Shown: positions 7,112-10,586 of the stretch, in pieces
Layout of the letters: each line of letters starts with the position of its first letter
Position numbering within the stretch: position 1 is the first letter of the stretch
Notes under the pieces: generated by a model
Databases searched by the model: none
What the model saw: the letters and a program-made list of their open reading frames with translations, nothing else
Told to the model about the DNA's origin: nothing
NCBI GenBank assembly: GCA_026393655.1
Contig: JAPKZT010000289.1
Coordinates: 8,987 to 19,572 of the forward strand
Length of the DNA: 10,586 bases
Source: Actinomycetota bacterium
Lineage (GTDB): Bacteria > Actinomycetota > Acidimicrobiia > Acidimicrobiales > Ilumatobacteraceae
Direction of reading: 5' to 3'
Made by a program: the position numbers and the translations under genes

Positions 7112-8250
7112 GTTCGCATGCAGGAAGAATTCTCACGACTCATGTCGGAAGTTTGCCTCGTCCACTTGACGTGACGACGACGATTTTCAAAGCTGAGCGT
7201 GGCGAATTTGTTGACAAGGCAGAACATGAAAAGATAATCGAGCGCGCAGTCCACGACATTGTTGGGCGACAGGTTGATTCGGGCGTCGACATTGTTAGCG
7301 ACGGTGAGATGGACAAAATCTCGTACGCCACCTATATAAAGGACAGAATTTCGGGATTCGATGGCGACAGTTCGAGAACTCCGCCAGCCGACCTTGAAGA
7401 TTTCCCGGGCTTTCTTGAGCAACTAGCCAAGTCCGGAGGCACCCCAACATACAAACGGCCCCAGTGCGTCTCAGAAATTCGCCATGTAGACATTCGACCA
7501 GTAATCCTTGAGTGCGAGATATTTAGGAGAGCAGTTACGGCCCACTCGCCAGTTGGTGCGTTTCTTAACTCGGCGTCTCCTGGGGTGATTGCAATGTTTC
7601 AGCCCAACGTTTTTTATACTTCGCACGAGGCATATCTAGAGGCCGTCGCTGAGGCAATGCGTATTGAGTACGAAGCAATCGTGGCCGCCGGCTTCATTCT
7701 GCAAATTGACTCGCCTGATCTTGGCTTGGGTCGACACATGATGTTTAAGCGACTTGCTGAGCATGAATACCTGGCACGTATCAATGAGAATGTCGATGCA
7801 TTGAACCATGCACTGCGTAATGTTCCGGCAGATCGCGTGCGGATGCACGTTTGCTGGGGAAACTACGAAGGTCCTCATACGCATGACGCGCCACTTACCA
7901 CCGTGCTGCCAGTGGCACTTCGGGCAAAGCCGCAAGGATTGTTGTTTGAGTCGTCAAATCCACGACATGCTCACGAGTGGGAAGATCTTGGAAAAATCCA
8001 CATTCCAGATGACAAAGTTTTGATACCAGGAGTAGTGGATACAACAACCAACTTTGTCGAGCACCCACGACTTATTGCACAACGAATTTTGAACGTCGCT
8101 CGTGTCGTCGGTCGAGATCGTGTAATTGCTGGCACTGACTGTGGATTCTCAACCTTTGCGGGATACCCCGGAATTGATACTGACATTGTGTTTGCCAAAC
8201 TACGGTCGATGCAAGAAGGCGCTGAACTCGCTTCGAAGGTGCTCTGGTGA
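7108..8250 (+). CDS. Methionine synthase II-like zinc protein (MetE C-terminal type)
   Basis: This 380-residue TIM-barrel protein resembles only the C-terminal catalytic half of cobalamin-independent methionine synthase (MetE, about 750 residues). The N-terminal hallmark THVGSLPRP is at about 11-19. A zinc site can be proposed as His247 and Cys249 (MHVCWGNYEG), Glu281 (LLFESSNP) and Cys345 (GTDCGFSTF), matching the His-Cys-x-Glu-x-Cys order of MetE. The MetE signature IDEPAL appears as IDSPDL, so one substrate-contact Glu is Ser, which suggests a different substrate. Family members include archaeal-type methionine synthases and epoxyalkane:coenzyme M transferases, which activate a thiol on zinc. 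Here, between an importer ATPase and a SnoaL-like gene, it more likely transfers an alkyl group from or to a catabolic intermediate than makes methionine. That role is inference. Both ends overlap neighbours. Confidence 0.85.
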   Translation: MSSHAGRILTTHVGSLPRPLDVTTTIFKAERGEFVDKAEHEKIIERAVHDIVGRQVDSGVDIVSDGEMDKISYATYIKDRISGFDGDSSRTPPADLEDFPGFLEQLAKSGGTPTYKRPQCVSEIRHVDIRPVILECEIFRRAVTAHSPVGAFLNSASPGVIAMFQPNVFYTSHEAYLEAVAEAMRIEYEAIVAAGFILQIDSPDLGLGRHMMFKRLAEHEYLARINENVDALNHALRNVPADRVRMHVCWGNYEGPHTHDAPLTTVLPVALRAKPQGLLFESSNPRHAHEWEDLGKIHIPDDKVLIPGVVDTTTNFVEHPRLIAQRILNVARVVGRDRVIAGTDCGFSTFAGYPGIDTDIVFAKLRSMQEGAELASKVLW

Positions 8251-9272
8251 TGACCAAACAATCTTTAACGCAACGCTTAGATTTGCTGTTTAATTCACTT
8301 AACGATTTCGAAGTGGGTGCGGCGGAAGTCGGATTTCGTGACATCGTCGCGCCTGGTGCGGCGATTCATTTCACTCACCCATTCGAGACACTTAAGAATG
8401 TCGGTGAGTTGTTCGAAGTAGTTTATCGACCGCTTTGTCAGGCGCTGCCAGATCTCGAGCGACGCATGACCATCATCGCGCGTGGCCGGACCGAATCTGG
8501 ACATGACATGGTTGGTGTCTGCGGCTATTACACGGGAGCTTTCCGCCGTCCATGGTTGGGCATTCCTGCAAACGGTCAGCAAGTCACGATGCGATTTCAC
8601 GAATTCTTTCGTTTGGGATCTGACGGTGTAGAAGAAATTCAGGCAGTGTGGGACATACCCGAACTGATGCTTCAGGCTGGCAGTTGGCCAATGGCTCCGG
8701 CATTACGTCGTTCTTGGAATGTGCCAGCACCAGCAACACAAGACGGTTTGCATCGACCAAATGCATCTGTCGAAGAATCAGCAGCATCGATGCGAGTAAT
8801 TACCGAGATGATTGGCGAAATGGGGAGACACCCGCGTGAACCCGTCAGTGTGATGCGACTCGCGGACTTCTGGCATCCACGAAGCTCTTGGTATGGTCCG
8901 GCTGCAATTGGAACCTGTCGAGGAATTGAGGGATTTAGAAACGGTCACCAAATTCCATTTCTGCGTTCGCTTCCTGATCGCACGGGCAGTATTGCAGGTG
9001 GTTATGGTTTTGCTGATGGCCCATATGTGGCATTTACTGCGTGGCCAGGAATGCAGATGACAGTTACGGGCGACGGATGGCTCGGCATCAACCCGACTGG
9101 TCAGCGCATAACAATGCGTAGTCTCGACTTCTGGAGAGTCGATAATGGATTGATTCGAGAGAACTGGGTACTTGTCGACATGCTGCACGTGTGGCAACAA
9201 TTGGGCGTCGATGTTCTTGCACGAGCACATGAGTTAACTTCACAAAAGGATCTTGATGAGAACTATCGCTGA
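8250..9272 (+). CDS. Two-domain SnoaL/NTF2-like protein (second copy)
   Basis: This 340-residue protein has the same two-domain layout as the 4430-5455 product. The first domain (about 5-150) has HPFETLKNVGELFEVVYRPL early and a strand pair ending FHEFFRLGSDGVEEIQAVWDI. The second (about 175-325) has FWHPRSSWYGPAAIG (about 207-221), HQIPFLRSLPDR (about 233-244), DGWLGI and LDFWRVDNGLIRENWVLVDM. The paired motifs (W-GP-IG, HQxPF, PDR) are those of SnoaL-like polyketide-cyclase relatives, but no catalytic residue can be assigned with confidence. ATG 8250 overlaps the upstream TGA by one base; GTG 8247 is an equally placed alternative giving one extra residue, and AAGGTG (8236-8241) could serve either. 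The end overlaps the aldolase gene by 17 bases. Confidence 0.82.
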   Translation: MTKQSLTQRLDLLFNSLNDFEVGAAEVGFRDIVAPGAAIHFTHPFETLKNVGELFEVVYRPLCQALPDLERRMTIIARGRTESGHDMVGVCGYYTGAFRRPWLGIPANGQQVTMRFHEFFRLGSDGVEEIQAVWDIPELMLQAGSWPMAPALRRSWNVPAPATQDGLHRPNASVEESAASMRVITEMIGEMGRHPREPVSVMRLADFWHPRSSWYGPAAIGTCRGIEGFRNGHQIPFLRSLPDRTGSIAGGYGFADGPYVAFTAWPGMQMTVTGDGWLGINPTGQRITMRSLDFWRVDNGLIRENWVLVDMLHVWQQLGVDVLARAHELTSQKDLDENYR

Positions 9273-10032
9273 TTTCCCGAATGCATTTCGCGCACAAGAG
9301 TTGCTTGTGGGCACTTTTGTAAAAACTCCAGACCCCGCAGTTTTTGAAGTGCTGGCAAGGTCACCGCTTGACTTCGTTGTACTTGATGCAGAGCATGCGC
9401 CTTTTGATCGCCGGGATATTAATGTTTGCGTGCTGGCAGCCCGCGAGGGCAACCTTCCCGTTATTGTGCGAGTCCCAAGTGGCGACGCGGTTTGGCTGCA
9501 ACAAGCACTCGATGTTGGTGCTTCAGGTGTGATCGTGCCACACGTTCGAACGCCGGCTGAAGCCCAAGATATTGTTCGTCTGTCGCACTTCGGTCCTGGT
9601 GGGCGTGGCTATGCGGGTTCAACGCGTGCCGCTGACTACACGCGAAGGAATATCCCAACACATTTAGAAATCTCCGCGAAGTCAGTGATTGTGATTGCTC
9701 AGATCGAAGACGGTGAAGCGATCAGTCATTCATTTGATATCGCCGCGGTAAACGGCATGGATGGGGTTTTCATCGGTCCAGTTGATCTCAGTATCTCAAT
9801 GGGTAAAACTTCGCCGGGAGACGACGATGTGCGGCGAGCTATGGAGCAAGTTGCCGCCGACGTACGCCGTGCAAAAAAAGCGGTCGGAACTTTTGTTAAC
9901 AATTCTTCAGACATTGACAATTACCGATCCTTGGGTCTTGGTTTCGTACTTGTTCGATCGGAGCAGTCTTTCATGCTGGGTGGGGCAGACGCGGCCTGCT
10001 CAGAAATTCGCGCAGCACAATATCAGCGGTGA
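9256..10032 (+). CDS. HpcH/HpaI-family class II aldolase
   Basis: This 258-residue cytoplasmic enzyme should be a metal-dependent aldolase that releases pyruvate or a related 2-oxo acid plus an aldehyde. The active-site set of HpaI-type enzymes is complete: Asp44 and His47 in DAEHAP, Arg72 in VIVRVP, the metal ligand Glu151 in AQIEDGE and Asp177 in GPVDLS, all offset by two from the numbering I recall for HpaI. PHVRTPAEAQ and GGRGYAGSTRAADY are also typical. The length is normal (about 250-265). ATG 9256 follows AAAGGA (9245-9250) at five bases; the in-frame TTG at 9253 is too close to it. The start lies 17 bases inside the upstream SnoaL-like gene, so translation is probably coupled. As the last gene it likely performs the final C-C cleavage of the pathway. 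The natural aldehyde partner is unknown; mandelate-, garL- or hpaI-type roles cannot be told apart here. Confidence 0.92.
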   Translation: MRTIADFPNAFRAQELLVGTFVKTPDPAVFEVLARSPLDFVVLDAEHAPFDRRDINVCVLAAREGNLPVIVRVPSGDAVWLQQALDVGASGVIVPHVRTPAEAQDIVRLSHFGPGGRGYAGSTRAADYTRRNIPTHLEISAKSVIVIAQIEDGEAISHSFDIAAVNGMDGVFIGPVDLSISMGKTSPGDDDVRRAMEQVAADVRRAKKAVGTFVNNSSDIDNYRSLGLGFVLVRSEQSFMLGGADAACSEIRAAQYQR

Positions 10033-10063
10033 AGCATTATTTCAGATATCCCGTGGCGCGGGG

Positions 10064-10474
10064 TTAGAGCGAGACCTTGACTTCGTATAAGTGATAGACG
10101 AGATCGCCCGTCGCGACATTGACGTTGCCGGCGGCGACGGCTTGCACCTTGTTCAACCATTTATATTTTTCGCTGCCGGTTTGAAATGTTGGTGCCGTGG
10201 CGATGAGGCCAGTGGTCGGGTCGCTGCGTCCTTGATATTCGACATGGATAAATTCGCCGTCGTCGGTCTTAAGTGTCAGGCGCACGTCAAGTGCTGAGAC
10301 GTCGTCGTTGACGTTGAGCCAATCGGCGGCGCCAACATTGGCCAGCGTTGCGTTGAGTTTTTCTGACTTGAGTTCGATCGACAACACATTGCGGATCATG
10401 CGATTGCCTTTTGGCCCGACGCCGACATCGGCGAGTTCGCCCAACTTGACGCGCATCACACCCATGGGGTGCAA
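10064..10474 (-). CDS. DUF3237 family protein
   Basis: This protein of about 136 residues, convergent with the operon, matches the DUF3237 pattern I know: GPKGNRMIRNVLS early, the GAADWL turn, LDVRLTLKTDDGEFIHVEYQGR in the middle, then APTFQTGSEKYKWLNKVQAV and a final LVYHLYEV. DUF3237 proteins are small beta-barrel-like proteins of unknown function, often beside catabolic genes. The start is unclear: TTG 10474 and ATG 10465 have no ribosome site, and the in-frame sequence before them (IPTATLHPMG) looks like part of the domain and reaches a stop at 10508-10510 without any ATG or GTG. The N-terminus may be trimmed, damaged or begin with a rare codon. The 3' end is 31 bases from the aldolase stop. 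It may belong to the same pathway, though it is on the other strand. Confidence 0.82.
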   Translation of the reverse strand: MHPMGVMRVKLGELADVGVGPKGNRMIRNVLSIELKSEKLNATLANVGAADWLNVNDDVSALDVRLTLKTDDGEFIHVEYQGRSDPTTGLIATAPTFQTGSEKYKWLNKVQAVAAGNVNVATGDLVYHLYEVKVSL

Positions 10475-10586
10475 GGTTGCAGTGGGTATTGTGACGCCGT
10501 CGATTTTTTAAGAATAGCCGCCCGTAAGCCAGTTTCGAATGTTGGGCGGGGGGTTTTGGCGACTGAGTAGCATTTGTCTGTGCAGC
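10475..10586. other. Right-edge stretch without an assignable gene
   Basis: All three minus-strand frames are open across much of this end, so the 3' end of another minus-strand gene could be here. The frame ending at TAA 10508-10510 would give a C-terminus reading NWLTGGYS, which I do not recognise. CCGCCC (10518-10523) and GGGCGG (10544-10549) can pair across 20 bases. On the plus strand GGGGTTTT follows, a weak terminator shape at best. No promoter for the DUF3237 gene stands out. Confidence 0.3.

Noticed and set aside
10033..10063. Terminator between the aldolase and DUF3237 genes
   Set aside because: Only a 4-bp CCCG/CGGG stem is present, with no T-run on either strand.
10518..10557. 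Rho-independent terminator at the right end
   Set aside because: The stem is only 6 bp with a 20-base loop, and the T-run is four bases set off by four G residues. It also lies beyond the convergent gene.

Overview
The window holds one long, tightly packed plus-strand operon for importing and breaking down an unidentified small organic compound. It is flanked on the left by the 3' part of a bicupin gene and on the right by a convergent DUF3237 gene. I see no mobile element, tRNA, rRNA, CRISPR array or phage gene. GC content looks close to 50 percent by eye. The binding protein is a lipoprotein with an acidic Glu/Ala/Pro-rich linker after the lipid-attachment Cys, and TTG starts are used. This style fits an actinobacterium, perhaps an aquatic acidimicrobial type. 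The taxonomic guess is weak, because the enzyme families are also common in Alphaproteobacteria.

Layout. 2-1000: bicupin protein, open at the left edge. 1001-1134: regulatory gap with a perfect TTGACA-17-TATAAT promoter whose spacer carries a 16-bp near-palindrome. A 19-codon reading frame begins at the predicted transcription start and overlaps the next start codon. 1135-2475: solute-binding lipoprotein. 2501-2535: strong hairpin, probably an attenuator or mRNA-stabilising element. 2566-3432 and 3429-4433: two permeases of the MalF/MalG type, the second with an extra pair of membrane helices. 4430-5455: two-domain SnoaL/NTF2-like protein. 5458-5945: a third SnoaL-like gene broken by an internal deletion of roughly 49 bases with a frameshift. 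5945-7111: MalK/UgpC-type ATPase. 7108-8250: protein like the C-terminal half of cobalamin-independent methionine synthase. 8250-9272: second two-domain SnoaL-like protein. 9256-10032: HpcH/HpaI-type aldolase. 10064-10474, minus strand: DUF3237 protein.

How it may work together (inference). The lipoprotein, two permeases and ATPase form a complete carbohydrate-type (CUT1-like) importer. The SnoaL-like proteins, the zinc methyltransferase-like enzyme and the pyruvate-type aldolase would then process the imported molecule, ending in C-C cleavage to pyruvate or a similar 2-oxo acid plus an aldehyde. Most genes after the first permease overlap their neighbour by 1-17 bases (TTGA, ATGA or TGATG junctions), which implies co-translation and a shared job. 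The substrate cannot be read from the sequence. This mix of importer, five SnoaL-type domains, MetE-like protein, aldolase, DUF3237 and bicupin matches no pathway I can name, and it is the main point of interest.
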